From AC-32 sp045806105 (GTDB lineage Bacteria; Actinomycetota; Thermoleophilia; Gaiellales; Gaiellaceae), in contig JBJMJY010000002.1 in NCBI GenBank assembly GCA_045806105.1, forward strand, positions 1 through 64,000: a DNA stretch of 64,000 nucleotides, in the 5' to 3' direction. Shown one piece after another: positions 8,030-16,296 of the stretch. The position numbers and the translations under genes were made by a program. The first letter of the stretch is position 1. The number at the start of each line of letters is the position of its first letter. The notes below the pieces were generated by a model, which saw only the letters and a program-made list of their open reading frames with translations, was not told the DNA's origin and ran no database searches.

Positions 8030-9517
8030 CTAGGCGCCACCGTCGATCACGACGTGCCCGAGGACGGGCGTGTCGACGAGGTCGAGCTGGTTCCGGAGCT
8101 CGACCGCGTCGCTCGGGTGCAGCCGGTCCGGCCGTGACACGACGATCACCGCATCGGCGTGCTGCGCCCACGCGCGCGACTCCGGGTAGCCGACGAACGG
8201 CGGGCCGTTGAACACGATGCACGTGAAGCCGGACTGGCCGAGCTCGGCGAACAGGATCCCGAGCGCGTCGGGGGTCACGAGCGCGGGCGAGGCGGCCTCC
8301 CCGGCGCCCAGCACGGCGAGGCTCCCGGTGCGCCGCGGCGACGCCGACGTGGGCGGCTCGACGATCATCTCGCCCGCGGCCTCGCTGTCACCCTGGCGCG
8401 CCGCCGCGAGGATCTCGGCGAGCCCCGGCGCCGGCTCCATTCCGAACAGCTGCTCGAGCGCCGGGCGCCGGAGGTCGGCGTCGACGACGAGCGCGGTCTC
8501 GCCGGCCTGTGCGAGCGCGCGGCTCAGCCCGGCGGTGGCCTGGGCCTTCGCCTTGTCCGCGGAGGGGCTCGTCAGCATCAGGATGTGCTGCCGCCGCGGC
8601 GGCAGCTGGGCGGCGACTACAGCTGCGAGCGCGTCGTATGCGTCCCGCTCGCGCAGCGCGGCCTGCGGGTCGCGCAGGTGGCGTCGCGCCTTCGGGATCT
8701 CGGTGAGGATCGGATAGCCGGTCAGCCGCTCCAGCTCCCGCGGCTCGCCGATGCGCGGCGCGATCCGCTCGCGGCCGAGCGCGACGAGCATCGCGACGAA
8801 GAGCGCGGCGACGAACGCGAAGGCCGCGTTGCGCACCGGGCGCGGCGAGTCCGCTCGGCTCGGCGGGTGGGCAGCGTCGGCGAGCTGCAGCTCCGAGCCC
8901 GCGGTCGCCTCGCCCAGCGACAGCTCGCTCAGCCGCTCGCGGATGAGCGCGATCTGTGCCTTTGCCCCCGGCGTGCCCTTCAGGGCCGTGATCGTGGCCT
9001 TCAATCTCGTCTCCGCGGAGCGAATACGCGTGAGCTCAGCGGCCCGCTCCCGGACGAGAAACGCGCCTGCAACGACGTTCGCGATCTGCGCCGCGCGCTT
9101 CGGAGTCGAGGCGGACGCTGAGATCGTGACGATGTTGGCCGTCGGGTCGACCGAGGCCTGGATCTTGCCTGCGAGCGACCCGACGGTCTCCCCTGGAAGG
9201 CGGCGGGCGCTGCGCGCGAGCACGTCTCGCGTGACGAGCAGCTTCTGGATCGTGGCGAGCTGCCGTTCCGCGTCCGTCGTCGTGGCGAGGCTCTGCCCCT
9301 CGTCGAACAGGATCGTCGAGTGGGCGCTGTACGTCTTCGGCAAGGCGAGCGACATCAGCAGGACGATCGCCGTGACGGCCGCGACAATCGCGGCGATCAG
9401 CAGCTTCGAGCGCCGCAGCGCGTTGGCGTAGCGGCCGACGTCGATCGGCTGCTCGGGTGGAAGGTCGAGCGCGTGGAGCTGGGAAACCTGGGCGGTCGGC
9501 TTGTGCTGCTCGATCAT
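8030..9517 (-). CDS. Wzz-type chain-length protein fused to a degenerate BY-kinase domain
   Basis: A 495-residue protein: N-terminal Wzz domain with membrane helices at about 35-58 and 228-248, a periplasmic coiled-coil stretch between them, then a cytoplasmic CpsD/CapB-like P-loop domain (about 310-495). In active bacterial tyrosine kinases the Walker A loop reads like GEGKS/T; here the place holds SPSADKAKAQAT, with no G-K-S/T. Walker A' (LVVDADLRRP) is intact, but Walker B ends in VFNGPP instead of a D-x-PP. No C-terminal Tyr cluster is present. It therefore probably controls chain length or export without kinase activity. ATG 9517 has GGAGGTGA four bases upstream. Confidence 0.85.
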   Translation of the reverse strand: MIEQHKPTAQVSQLHALDLPPEQPIDVGRYANALRRSKLLIAAIVAAVTAIVLLMSLALPKTYSAHSTILFDEGQSLATTTDAERQLATIQKLLVTRDVLARSARRLPGETVGSLAGKIQASVDPTANIVTISASASTPKRAAQIANVVAGAFLVRERAAELTRIRSAETRLKATITALKGTPGAKAQIALIRERLSELSLGEATAGSELQLADAAHPPSRADSPRPVRNAAFAFVAALFVAMLVALGRERIAPRIGEPRELERLTGYPILTEIPKARRHLRDPQAALRERDAYDALAAVVAAQLPPRRQHILMLTSPSADKAKAQATAGLSRALAQAGETALVVDADLRRPALEQLFGMEPAPGLAEILAAARQGDSEAAGEMIVEPPTSASPRRTGSLAVLGAGEAASPALVTPDALGILFAELGQSGFTCIVFNGPPFVGYPESRAWAQHADAVIVVSRPDRLHPSDAVELRNQLDLVDTPVLGHVVIDGGA

Positions 9518-9556
9518 CAGCTCACCTCCGAGGGAGCCTCGTGCAGGGGTCGCGAG

Positions 9557-10897
9557 TCAATTGGCGCCTCGCCGGGCGAGGGAGGCACGGGGAGCGGGCG
9601 CGAGCGTTCGCAGGACCGCGAAGTCGCCGGGCTGCGGAACGACGAGCTCGAGTAGGCGGAACGGTGCATGGCCGCGGTAAATCAAGACCGCGCACAACCC
9701 GGCGGCGAGGTATCCGGCGCTCGCCGCGGCCGCGGCGCCCGAGGCCCCGAAGGGCGGGATCAGCGCGAAGTCGAGGGCGATCCCGACGACGAAGCACGCC
9801 GCCGGCGGGATCGACGACAAGGTCGGGAGCGACGACGCGATCAGCGCGTTGCAGAACACGATCATCGCCGTGAAGCCGATCAGTCCCGGCAGCAGCAGCA
9901 GGAACGGCGTCGCCGAGGCGTGGAAGGATGCCCCGAAGACGAGCGGGATGAGGGGCGGCACCACGGCGGCGCTCACGACGATGCACGCGAGCGTCACGTA
10001 CGTGGCGGATCTGTACGCGCGCAAGGTCTGCCCGAGACGCGGCCCGGCCGCGCTGCGGGCGGCGAGTGGTAGCAGCGCAGTCGAGACCGCGCCCGGGAAG
10101 TAGAGAAGGATCTCCGAGAGGTTCACCGCGACCACGTAGAAGCCGAGCGCGGTCTCCGACGCGAGCAGCGCGAGCAGGATCTGGTCGATGCGGAAGCCCA
10201 GCGAATCGGCGAGCGTCCCCAGCCACGCGCGAACGCCGAACGAGATCGTCTCGTGGAGCAGGCCGAGGCTCGGCAGGCCGAGGCCTTCCCGCCGGATCGC
10301 AACCGTGAAGAGCGCGACCGCCCGCATGCCCTGCGTAGCCGCCCAGACGGCGACACCAAGCGCGACCGTGAGCCCAAAGGACGCCCAGAGGATCACGGCG
10401 AGCAATGGGTAGAGCCAGGACGTCACCGCGGTCACGAGTGCGTGCGTCCTGAACTGGCTGCAGCCGAGCATGAACCGGTATCCGGCGTCCGCCAGGCAGG
10501 CCGCGAGGATGCTCGCCGCCAGCACCGCAAGCTCGACCGCGCCGACGCCGTTCGGCCGCGCGGCCGGGACCAGCCAGAGCGTCCCACAGACGACGACCGC
10601 GCCCGCGAGGCCCATCAACGTCGAGAAGGCAAGGCTGTTCGTCAACAGCACGCGTCGCGACCCGGGCCGCCGCGCGGCGAAGACCACGGTCGCCTCGGTC
10701 ACGCCGAGGCGCGCGATCCAGGCGGTCACAAGCGCCGTCACCGTGAGGAAGGCCACCGATCCGCGGCCAGACGGGCCGAGCGCTCGCGTCACCAGGAGCA
10801 GGCCGACGAAGAGCCCCGAGTTCCCGACGATCTGCGCCCAGAAGAGCAGCGCCGGTCCGCGGCTCGATTCCGGTTGTTCGTGTGCCTGGTCGCTCAC
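9557..10897 (-). CDS. Wzx-like polysaccharide flippase (MOP superfamily)
   Basis: A 446-residue membrane protein with about 12-14 helices, typical of the MATE/MOP polysaccharide exporters that flip lipid-linked repeat units. The first helices (LLFWAQIVGNSGLFVGLLLV, LGPSGRGSVAF) match the family's N-terminal signature with the conserved LGPxGRG. GTG 10897 directly abuts the stop of the upstream glycosyltransferase, so the two are co-translated. Together with the sugar transferase, polymerase and Wzz-like protein it completes a Wzx/Wzy-type pathway. Confidence 0.85.
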   Translation of the reverse strand: MSDQAHEQPESSRGPALLFWAQIVGNSGLFVGLLLVTRALGPSGRGSVAFLTVTALVTAWIARLGVTEATVVFAARRPGSRRVLLTNSLAFSTLMGLAGAVVVCGTLWLVPAARPNGVGAVELAVLAASILAACLADAGYRFMLGCSQFRTHALVTAVTSWLYPLLAVILWASFGLTVALGVAVWAATQGMRAVALFTVAIRREGLGLPSLGLLHETISFGVRAWLGTLADSLGFRIDQILLALLASETALGFYVVAVNLSEILLYFPGAVSTALLPLAARSAAGPRLGQTLRAYRSATYVTLACIVVSAAVVPPLIPLVFGASFHASATPFLLLLPGLIGFTAMIVFCNALIASSLPTLSSIPPAACFVVGIALDFALIPPFGASGAAAAASAGYLAAGLCAVLIYRGHAPFRLLELVVPQPGDFAVLRTLAPAPRASLARRGAN

Positions 10898-12073
10898 TCA
10901 CGTCACTGGAAGCTCCGCGCGGCTGGGCCCGGCGGGCACGCCGTTGCGGGTTGCGAGGGGTTGGGGCTCGAGCAGCTCCGCCAGGCGGCGCGCGGCGTCG
11001 CCGTGGCGCCTGACCAGCTCGCGCGCGTTGGCCGCGAAGCGGTCGCGGTGGCGCTCGTACGACGCGGCCAGAGCGAGGATCGCCGCGGCGGCGGCGTCGG
11101 GATCGTCCGGCTGCACGCAGAACGGCCACAGGCCGCGGGTGTAGTAGCCGAGGGCGTCGCCGACGCGGGTCGAGACCACAGGAACGCCTCGCGCGAGCGG
11201 CTCGAGGATCGCGATCTGCGTCGCATCCCGCAGCGACGTCGAGAGGCAGGCGTGCGCCCCGCCCTGGACCCGCTGGATCTCTTCCCAGCTGCGGGTTCCG
11301 CATACCGCCAGCCACGCCCGGTCACGGGAGAGCTCCTCCAGCGCGCCGAGGAGCGGGCCGCTGCCGTAGAGCTCGAGCCTGGCCGGCCGCTCCTTCCGCA
11401 CCCGCTCCACGACTTCGACCGCACCGAGCGGATTCTTCTCGCCGTACAGCCGCCCGACCCAGACGATCGTCAACGGCTCGTCGGGGCCGAGCGGCGTCGG
11501 CGCGGGCGGAGGAAGCTCGCGAAGCGGAAACGGGACGTACGTCGCACCGACGCCGTAGCGGCGGCGGCAGCCGGCGACGCCGGCCCGGGAGAGGGAGACA
11601 GGCTCGGAGACCCGGAGCGCCGGCCGAGAGAGCAGACGCTCGAACAGCGAGCCGAGCACGCGGTGGTAGAGGAACGAGCTCGTCGAGAACGACGCGCCCG
11701 AGCCGTGCAGCACGAAGATCACGCGCTTTCCCCGCAGCCGTGCCACGAGCGCCGCCGCGTTCGGCAGCAGGTGGCGAGTCCCGTTCGCGACGACGACGTC
11801 GGCGTTGCCGACCTCCCGCCAGAGGGTGCTCCAGCCGTGGACCGGAACAGGCCACCCGCCGCGTCCCAGATAGCGGGTCGGGACAGTCGCGTCGGCCTCC
11901 GCGCGGCCGTCGCGCGGCCGGCAGGCAAGCACGCGCACCCGCCAGCCCCGGCCGCGCAGGAGCCGGGCGGCGATTTCGACGAACTGCTCGATCCCGCCGC
12001 TGCGCGGGAGGACGAAGCTCGACACAAGGAGGGCGCGTGGGTGGGGCGCCGCAGCCCTAGCAGTGGCGTCCAT
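10898..12073 (-). CDS. Glycosyltransferase family 4
   Basis: A 391-residue GT-B fold retaining glycosyltransferase. The N-terminal domain begins with ALLVSSFVLPRSGGIEQFV (glycine-rich acceptor loop); the C-terminal nucleotide-sugar domain begins with IVWVGRLYGEKNP (about residue 212) and carries the donor-binding segment ATQIAILEPLARGVPVVSTR, where the E-x7-E pattern is weakened. ATG 12073 is two bases after the stop of the upstream membrane-protein gene. The open frame extends further upstream to 12256 but that part is low-complexity Arg-rich shadow. Sugar specificity cannot be told. Confidence 0.85.
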   Translation of the reverse strand: MDATARAAAPHPRALLVSSFVLPRSGGIEQFVEIAARLLRGRGWRVRVLACRPRDGRAEADATVPTRYLGRGGWPVPVHGWSTLWREVGNADVVVANGTRHLLPNAAALVARLRGKRVIFVLHGSGASFSTSSFLYHRVLGSLFERLLSRPALRVSEPVSLSRAGVAGCRRRYGVGATYVPFPLRELPPPAPTPLGPDEPLTIVWVGRLYGEKNPLGAVEVVERVRKERPARLELYGSGPLLGALEELSRDRAWLAVCGTRSWEEIQRVQGGAHACLSTSLRDATQIAILEPLARGVPVVSTRVGDALGYYTRGLWPFCVQPDDPDAAAAAILALAASYERHRDRFAANARELVRRHGDAARRLAELLEPQPLATRNGVPAGPSRAELPVT

Positions 12074-12075
12074 GC

Positions 12076-12705
12076 TCAGGATCGCGCCGCCCTCCCAACG
12101 CGGCTGCGGCGCTCTCGAGTTCCCCAGAACCAGGCCGTCAAGAAGACGACGTACGCGATTGCGAACGCAACGGCGAGTTGGAGTAGGCGCCGGCCGTCCG
12201 CAGGCAGCGACGGCTCGAAGGTTCCTTCTGAGATAGAAGACGCGGTTCGGGAGCATGATCGATGCGAAATCGTCTGCTCCTTCGACGAAAAAGAACGCAA
12301 ATGGCGTTGCGAAGAATGTGGTATCGCTTTTTGCGGTTGATACTGCAGTCGCATACCAGTCGAGCTCACCGCTGCCGCAGGATGGTTTTCGGCTCGTGGA
12401 GCGAGCTGGGCGGGCGCGCCGAACGCGGCGGGCGAAAGAGGCCGATCAGCGGCTCGAACTGCCGCAGTATCACAGCCTGAGGCCTGATATCGCGTAGATA
12501 CCAGCGATTTCGGAGCCACTTTCGTGCCTCCCGCGGCGGTCTGAGCCCCTGCTGCGGCTGCCGAGACGAACGCGTAGGCGGCGAGGGTCAGGAACGCGGC
12601 CACAAAGATGGTCCTCGCAGCCGACGGGCGGCGGACCACGCGGTCGGGACGGCGATCGAGCAGGTTGTGAGGGTCACGCTTCGCGATATGCGATAAGTAC
12701 CCCAA
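12076..12705 (-). CDS. Putative exported bitopic membrane protein, unknown function
   Basis: A 209-residue frame with an N-terminal basic stretch and hydrophobic segment (about 32-54, FVAAFLTLAAYAFVSAAAA, possible signal peptide), a hydrophilic linker, and a strong C-terminal helix (LLQLAVAFAIAYVVFLTAWF, about 173-192) with a basic tail. It ends two bases before the glycosyltransferase ATG, which supports it being real. The start would be TTG 12705; GTG 12639 is an alternative. The middle, around 12230-12360, is AT-rich and its codon use is unlike the flanks, so an insertion or a wrong frame there is possible. No family recognised. Confidence 0.5.
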   Translation of the reverse strand: MGYLSHIAKRDPHNLLDRRPDRVVRRPSAARTIFVAAFLTLAAYAFVSAAAAGAQTAAGGTKVAPKSLVSTRYQASGCDTAAVRAADRPLSPAAFGAPAQLAPRAENHPAAAVSSTGMRLQYQPQKAIPHSSQRHLRSFSSKEQTISHRSCSRTASSISEGTFEPSLPADGRRLLQLAVAFAIAYVVFLTAWFWGTRERRSRVGRAARS

Positions 12706-12756
12706 CGAGGGATGTCGCGACCATCAAACGAGAAAAAATCGAAAAACAGCAAGAAT

Positions 12757-12785
12757 TTGCGTTGACGAAAATGCAGCGCTATAGT
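12757..12785 (+). promoter_or_regulatory. Candidate sigma-70-type promoter of the sigma-factor gene
   Basis: TTGCGT (12757-12762), a 17-base spacer, and TATAGT (12780-12785), in an AT-rich stretch with A-tracts just upstream (12730-12756) that could act as an UP element. Transcription would start near 12792, 28 bases ahead of the ATG at 12820. Confidence 0.5.
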
Positions 12786-12819
12786 CGCCGTGGGTTTCCT
12801 TTCAAGTGTCGAAGAGCGG

Positions 12820-13725
12820 ATGATTCGATCTCAGACCCCTCAGGAGCAGCCGCGGCACCCGAAGCGCGCCTCCCGGCGGGTCGTGCCCGGACGGGTGACG
12901 ACGAGTCGGCCGGCCGGCGTGCTGCCGCGACCGCCGGAGGCCGAGGCGCCGAAGCCACGCGCCGCCCGGAAGCGGGCCACGACACGCGACACGGCGCGGC
13001 GGCTGCTGCGCGATTACCACGAGCGCGGTGACCTCGGCGCCCGGGACCGGCTGATCCAGCAGTACATGCCGCTCGTCAAGAGCCTCGCCCGCCGCTACAG
13101 CATGGGCACCGAGCTCTATGAGGACCTCGTCCAGGTCGGGTGCATCGGCCTGATCAAGGCGGTTGACCGGTTCGACTCGCGGCGGGCCGAGTTCGGGCAG
13201 TTCGTGATTCCGAACGTCGCCGGCGAGATCAAGCGCTACCTCCGCGACCGAGCCTGGCCGGTGAGGGTCCCGCGCCGGCTACAGGAGCTGCGGCCGGGGC
13301 TCCGCGCCTGCTCGGCCGAGCTCTCCGCGCAGCTGGCCCGGCCGGCGACGATCGCGGAGATCGCCGACCGCTCCGGGATCGACGAGCTGGAAGTCGCAGC
13401 AGCACTCGACACGGAGCGAATCCAGGCGCCCCTCTCGCTGTCGGAGGCCGCGACGCAGGACGACGAGACCTACTGCGAGCTCGACGTCCTCGAGGGCGGC
13501 TACGAGCGGGGCGAGCAGCGGGCGCTCCTGGCGGCGGGGTTCCGCGCGCTCGACGAGCGCGAACGGCGCTTGCTGCACCTGCGCTACTTCGCGGGCCTGA
13601 GCCAGCCCCAGATCGCGAGGGAGATCGGGATCTCGCCGATCCACGTCTCGCGCCTCACGCGCCGCGCGCTGGTGAAGCTCCGAGACGAGATCGGCGCCGC
13701 CGCTCCGGAAGCCGTCGCGAGCTGA
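12820..13725 (+). CDS. RNA polymerase sigma factor, SigB/SigF-like (group 3)
   Basis: A 301-residue alternative sigma factor. After a basic, disordered N-terminus it has region 2 (RDRLIQQYMPLVKSLARRY and the core-binding EDLVQVGCIGLIKAVDRFD), region 3 (ELSAQLARPATIAEIADRSG) and region 4 with a helix-turn-helix (GLSQPQIAREIGISPIHVSR). The F-x2-FVIPNVAGEIKRYLRD segment is typical of the SigB/SigF stress and development group. No anti-sigma factor or antagonist lies beside it, so control is likely in trans. ATG 12820 is preferred because a good promoter lies just before GTG 12790. Confidence 0.9.
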   Translation: MIRSQTPQEQPRHPKRASRRVVPGRVTTSRPAGVLPRPPEAEAPKPRAARKRATTRDTARRLLRDYHERGDLGARDRLIQQYMPLVKSLARRYSMGTELYEDLVQVGCIGLIKAVDRFDSRRAEFGQFVIPNVAGEIKRYLRDRAWPVRVPRRLQELRPGLRACSAELSAQLARPATIAEIADRSGIDELEVAAALDTERIQAPLSLSEAATQDDETYCELDVLEGGYERGEQRALLAAGFRALDERERRLLHLRYFAGLSQPQIAREIGISPIHVSRLTRRALVKLRDEIGAAAPEAVAS

Positions 13726-13773
13726 CGCGGCGACGGCGTCCTCGCGCGTTTCCGAACGTAGCCGTGTGCGCTC

Positions 13774-13779
13774 TACAAT
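13774..13779 (+). promoter_or_regulatory. Candidate -10 element before the HicB-like gene
   Basis: TACAAT lies 9 bases before GTG 13789 and is out of character with the GC-rich flank. No good -35 hexamer is visible. If used, the message would be leaderless or nearly so, which is common in actinobacteria. Confidence 0.3.
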
Positions 13780-13788
13780 TCGCCTCCC

Positions 13789-14382
13789 GTGAAGTCGAAG
13801 CCTCGCCAGGGAGTCGATCCGGCATCTCCGGCGCGGGATCCCGCGCCTGCCGCCGCACGGGCTGACGAGATGCCGTACCCGGTGACGCTCGTGCACGACG
13901 ACGACGAGTGGCTCGCGACAATCGATGCGCTGCCCGGCTGCACGGCCCGTGGTGCAACCCCGGACGAGGCGATCGAGCGGGCCTCCGACGCCATGGCCGC
14001 GTGGCTCACCACGGCGAGGCGGGAGGGGAAGGAGGTTCCCGACCCCAAGACCGCGCAGTCGCACAGCGGGCGCCTGCTGCTGCGGATGCCGCAAACGCTG
14101 CATGCGGAGCTGGCCCGAACGGCGGAGCGCGAGCACGTCAGCCTGAACCAGTTCATTACCGACGTGCTGGCAGGCGCGCTCGGGTGGCGCACGACGGGGC
14201 GCAAGGCACACGTGACGCGCGCCGTGCGCGGGCTGGACGGCGACGACGAGGTCGACCCCCAGGAGGCCGCTCCTGCGCATCGCTCGCGCTTCAGCAGCAC
14301 GGTGTTGCTCGTCAACGGCGTGGTCGTCGCGCTCGCGGCCGTGGTCGCGATCGTCGTGCTGCTGGCCGTTCTGTTCCGCTAG
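13789..14382 (+). CDS. HicB-like protein with C-terminal membrane anchor
   Basis: A 197-residue protein. Residues about 28-85 form the HicB partial RNase-H-like domain (YPVTLVHDDDEWLATIDALP, GCTARGATPDEAIERA); about 98-135 is a ribbon-helix-helix DNA-binding region (SGRLLLRMPQTLHAELA, HVSLNQFITDVLAGAL). Unusually, a charged linker and a strong helix (VVVALAAVVAIVVLLAVLF, about 175-195) follow. HicB is normally the soluble antitoxin of HicA; no HicA-like ORF is present on either side. GTG 13789 is used; ATG 13870 would remove only a low-complexity leader. A membrane-tethered DNA-binding protein is inferred. Confidence 0.8.
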   Translation: MKSKPRQGVDPASPARDPAPAAARADEMPYPVTLVHDDDEWLATIDALPGCTARGATPDEAIERASDAMAAWLTTARREGKEVPDPKTAQSHSGRLLLRMPQTLHAELARTAEREHVSLNQFITDVLAGALGWRTTGRKAHVTRAVRGLDGDDEVDPQEAAPAHRSRFSSTVLLVNGVVVALAAVVAIVVLLAVLFR

Positions 14383-14477
14383 GAGCGTTTGGCGGAACTC
14401 CTCGTAGCCACTCTCGCATCTGCGCCGCCGCGCGTCTAAAGTGTCGAGTGCTACGACGCGACTGGGGAGGTCGATTC

Positions 14478-15065
14478 GTGGGCATGCGCAAGCCGCTTCG
14501 ACGGGGGATAGTCGTTTTGACCTGCGCCGCGCTGGGCGCGGCGGTGACCGGGCGAGCCGCTGCCGAGGGACCGCCCCGGCCGGAGCCGCCGCCGCCGGCC
14601 GCGCACGGGACAATCCGGCCCGAGGCCCCGCCGCGCGCACCCGCGCCGCAGAGCGCCTCCACCTCGGGTGCGGCGACAACGTCGGTCACATCGTCTTCGC
14701 CCTCGCTCGCGTTCGCGCCTCCGACGCCCTCCGCGCAGACGCCGAGCGTGTCGCGCACGCAGACACGCAAGGTCGTGCGGCGCGCCCATGTCGCGAAGAA
14801 GGATCCGGCGCCCAAGCCGCCTTCGGAACCCGTCCGGTTGCTGGCGTCGTGGCGCGCGGGCGGTGAGCTCCTCTCCACGTCGGCCGGCGGGCTGACGAAG
14901 ACCCCTTCCTCGAGCGAGTCGCTGCTGCTGCTCTTGGTCGGCCTCGCGCTGGTGGTGCTGGTGCTGGGCGAGACCACGTTGCTCCGGATGGCCGCGCGAG
15001 CGCCGGAGCCGCAACGGACCGCGGAAGAGCCCCTTCCTATTCGCCGGGTTCAGCTGAGGCGCTGA
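14478..15065 (+). CDS. Exported Pro-rich membrane protein, unknown function
   Basis: A 195-residue protein with a signal-peptide-like N-terminus (RRGIVVLTCAALGAAVTG), a long Pro/Ala/Ser/Thr-rich linker (about 30-135), then a membrane helix (LLLLLVGLALVVLVLG, about 155-170) and a basic tail. GTG 14478 has GGGGAGG seven bases upstream; ATG 14484 is too far from it. The architecture (export signal, disordered linker, C-terminal anchor) resembles the 12076-12705 protein although the sequences differ. Its end overlaps the convergent glycosyltransferase by 29 bases. No known family. Confidence 0.65.
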   Translation: MGMRKPLRRGIVVLTCAALGAAVTGRAAAEGPPRPEPPPPAAHGTIRPEAPPRAPAPQSASTSGAATTSVTSSSPSLAFAPPTPSAQTPSVSRTQTRKVVRRAHVAKKDPAPKPPSEPVRLLASWRAGGELLSTSAGGLTKTPSSSESLLLLLVGLALVVLVLGETTLLRMAARAPEPQRTAEEPLPIRRVQLRR

Positions 15066-16203
15066 GCAGCCGCGTCGGCGCGACCGGCGCGGGAAGCCGG
15101 AGGCGCCCGAGCTCGCGGCGGTAGAGATCGAGGTGCGCGGCGCGGTAGCGCGGCACGTCGAAGAAGTGGAGCGCGCGCGACCGGCCGGCGGCGCCGTAAC
15201 GGCGCCGCAGCTCGGGATCGGCCAGGATCCTCTGGAGCGCCTTGGCCAGCGCGGCGGGATCCGACGCGGGGACGAGCAGGCCGGTCTCTCCGTCGACGAC
15301 CGCCTCGGCGACGCCTCCGACGTCCGTCGCGACGACCGCCAGGCCCGCCGCCATCGCCTCGAGGATCGAGACTGGAAAGCCCTCGGAGAGGCTCGACAGC
15401 ACGAACAGGTCGGAGCGGCCGAGCACCTCCGCCACGTCGCCGCTGGCCCCGAGGAGCTCGACGCGCCCGTTTAGGTCCCGCTCCTGCGCGGCATTTGCGA
15501 TGTCGGCCAGCGTCGGCCCCTCGCCGGCCAGGCTCGCACGGTAGTCGCCGCCGAGAAGGTCGAGCGCGTCGAGCAGCGTCGCGAAGTCCTTGGGGTAGGC
15601 GAAGCGCCCGACGCTGACGATCCGCGGCGTTCCCGTCGTTTCGGCCCCGGGCGAGAACGACTCGACGTCGACGGCGTTGTGGATCACGACCGTGCGGGCC
15701 GGTTCGCAGGCCCGTGCCGCGACGCCCTGCTCCCGCGTCGCCTCGGCGACGCAGACGACGGTCGTCGACAGCGGCCGCATCAGCCGCTCGATCCAGAGGT
15801 AGAGCCGCCCCGCGACGCCCCCGTACGCGGCGAACGACCAGCCGTGCACCGTGAAGACCCGGACGGGGACGCGCGCCAGCCACGCCGCCAGGCGCCCGAG
15901 TACGCCGATCTTGGAGCTGTGCGCATGGACGATGTCGGGCCGCAGCTTCCGGCACAGGCGCACGAGCTCAGCGAGCGCAAGGACGTCGTGGTAGGGATCG
16001 ATCGGCCGGCGCACGTGCCGGAGCTCGACGAACGGCACTTCCGCGGCCTCGGCGGCGTCGCGCAGCGGCCCCAAGCCCTGCGCGGCCAGCGTGACCTCGA
16101 ACCGCTCGGCGAGGCCCGGGAGGAGGTGCGACACCGCGGTCTGCGCGCCACCGAGCTCGCTGAGCGTGATCAAGATCAGCAGGCGGGGCTTGCGAGCCTC
16201 CAT
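15037..16203 (-). CDS. Glycosyltransferase family 4
   Basis: A 388-residue GT-B enzyme, probably transferring a sugar from a nucleotide donor to a lipid-linked or surface glycan. It shows the glycine-rich ELGGAQTAVSHLLPGLAE loop near residue 15, KLRPDIVHAHSSKIGVLGRL (about 93-112), the donor-domain start IVSVGRFAYPKDF (about 198) and the E-x7-E-type site SLSEGFPVSILEAMAAG. ATG 16203 begins immediately before the conserved first strand LLILITLSELGG. It is alone on its strand between a convergent Pro-rich protein and a hairpin, so it probably has its own promoter. Confidence 0.85.
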   Translation of the reverse strand: MEARKPRLLILITLSELGGAQTAVSHLLPGLAERFEVTLAAQGLGPLRDAAEAAEVPFVELRHVRRPIDPYHDVLALAELVRLCRKLRPDIVHAHSSKIGVLGRLAAWLARVPVRVFTVHGWSFAAYGGVAGRLYLWIERLMRPLSTTVVCVAEATREQGVAARACEPARTVVIHNAVDVESFSPGAETTGTPRIVSVGRFAYPKDFATLLDALDLLGGDYRASLAGEGPTLADIANAAQERDLNGRVELLGASGDVAEVLGRSDLFVLSSLSEGFPVSILEAMAAGLAVVATDVGGVAEAVVDGETGLLVPASDPAALAKALQRILADPELRRRYGAAGRSRALHFFDVPRYRAAHLDLYRRELGRLRLPAPVAPTRLLSASAEPGE

Positions 16204-16248
16204 CGCCCAGTAGGTACCCGCATCGCCGCCGAGCGTGAGCCGTTGCGT

Positions 16249-16278
16249 GGCGGGCACCGCGAGAACGCCGTGCCCGCC
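16249..16278 (-). terminator. Hairpin after the secreted protein gene
   Basis: GGCGGGCAC and GTGCCCGCC form a perfect 9-bp stem around a 12-base loop, 19 bases after the stop of the 16297 gene. No T-tract follows on either strand, so intrinsic termination is uncertain. Confidence 0.35.
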
Positions 16279-16296
16279 TTGCAATATGTCGTACGG

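Noticed and set aside
10253..12340. Long plus-strand open frame ending in a Cys-rich stretch near 12260-12340 that looks like a zinc ribbon
   Set aside because: Almost all of it is antisense to the flippase and glycosyltransferase genes and has shadow composition. Only the last about 30 codons look protein-like, without a start codon or ribosome site of their own.
12762..12785. TTGACG paired with TATAGT as the sigma-gene promoter
   Set aside because: The spacer would be only 12 bases. The overlapping TTGCGT with a 17-base spacer is the better reading.
13789..14382. Type II HicAB toxin-antitoxin locus
   Set aside because: Only the HicB-like part exists; no HicA-sized ORF with its dsRNA-binding-like fold lies upstream or downstream.
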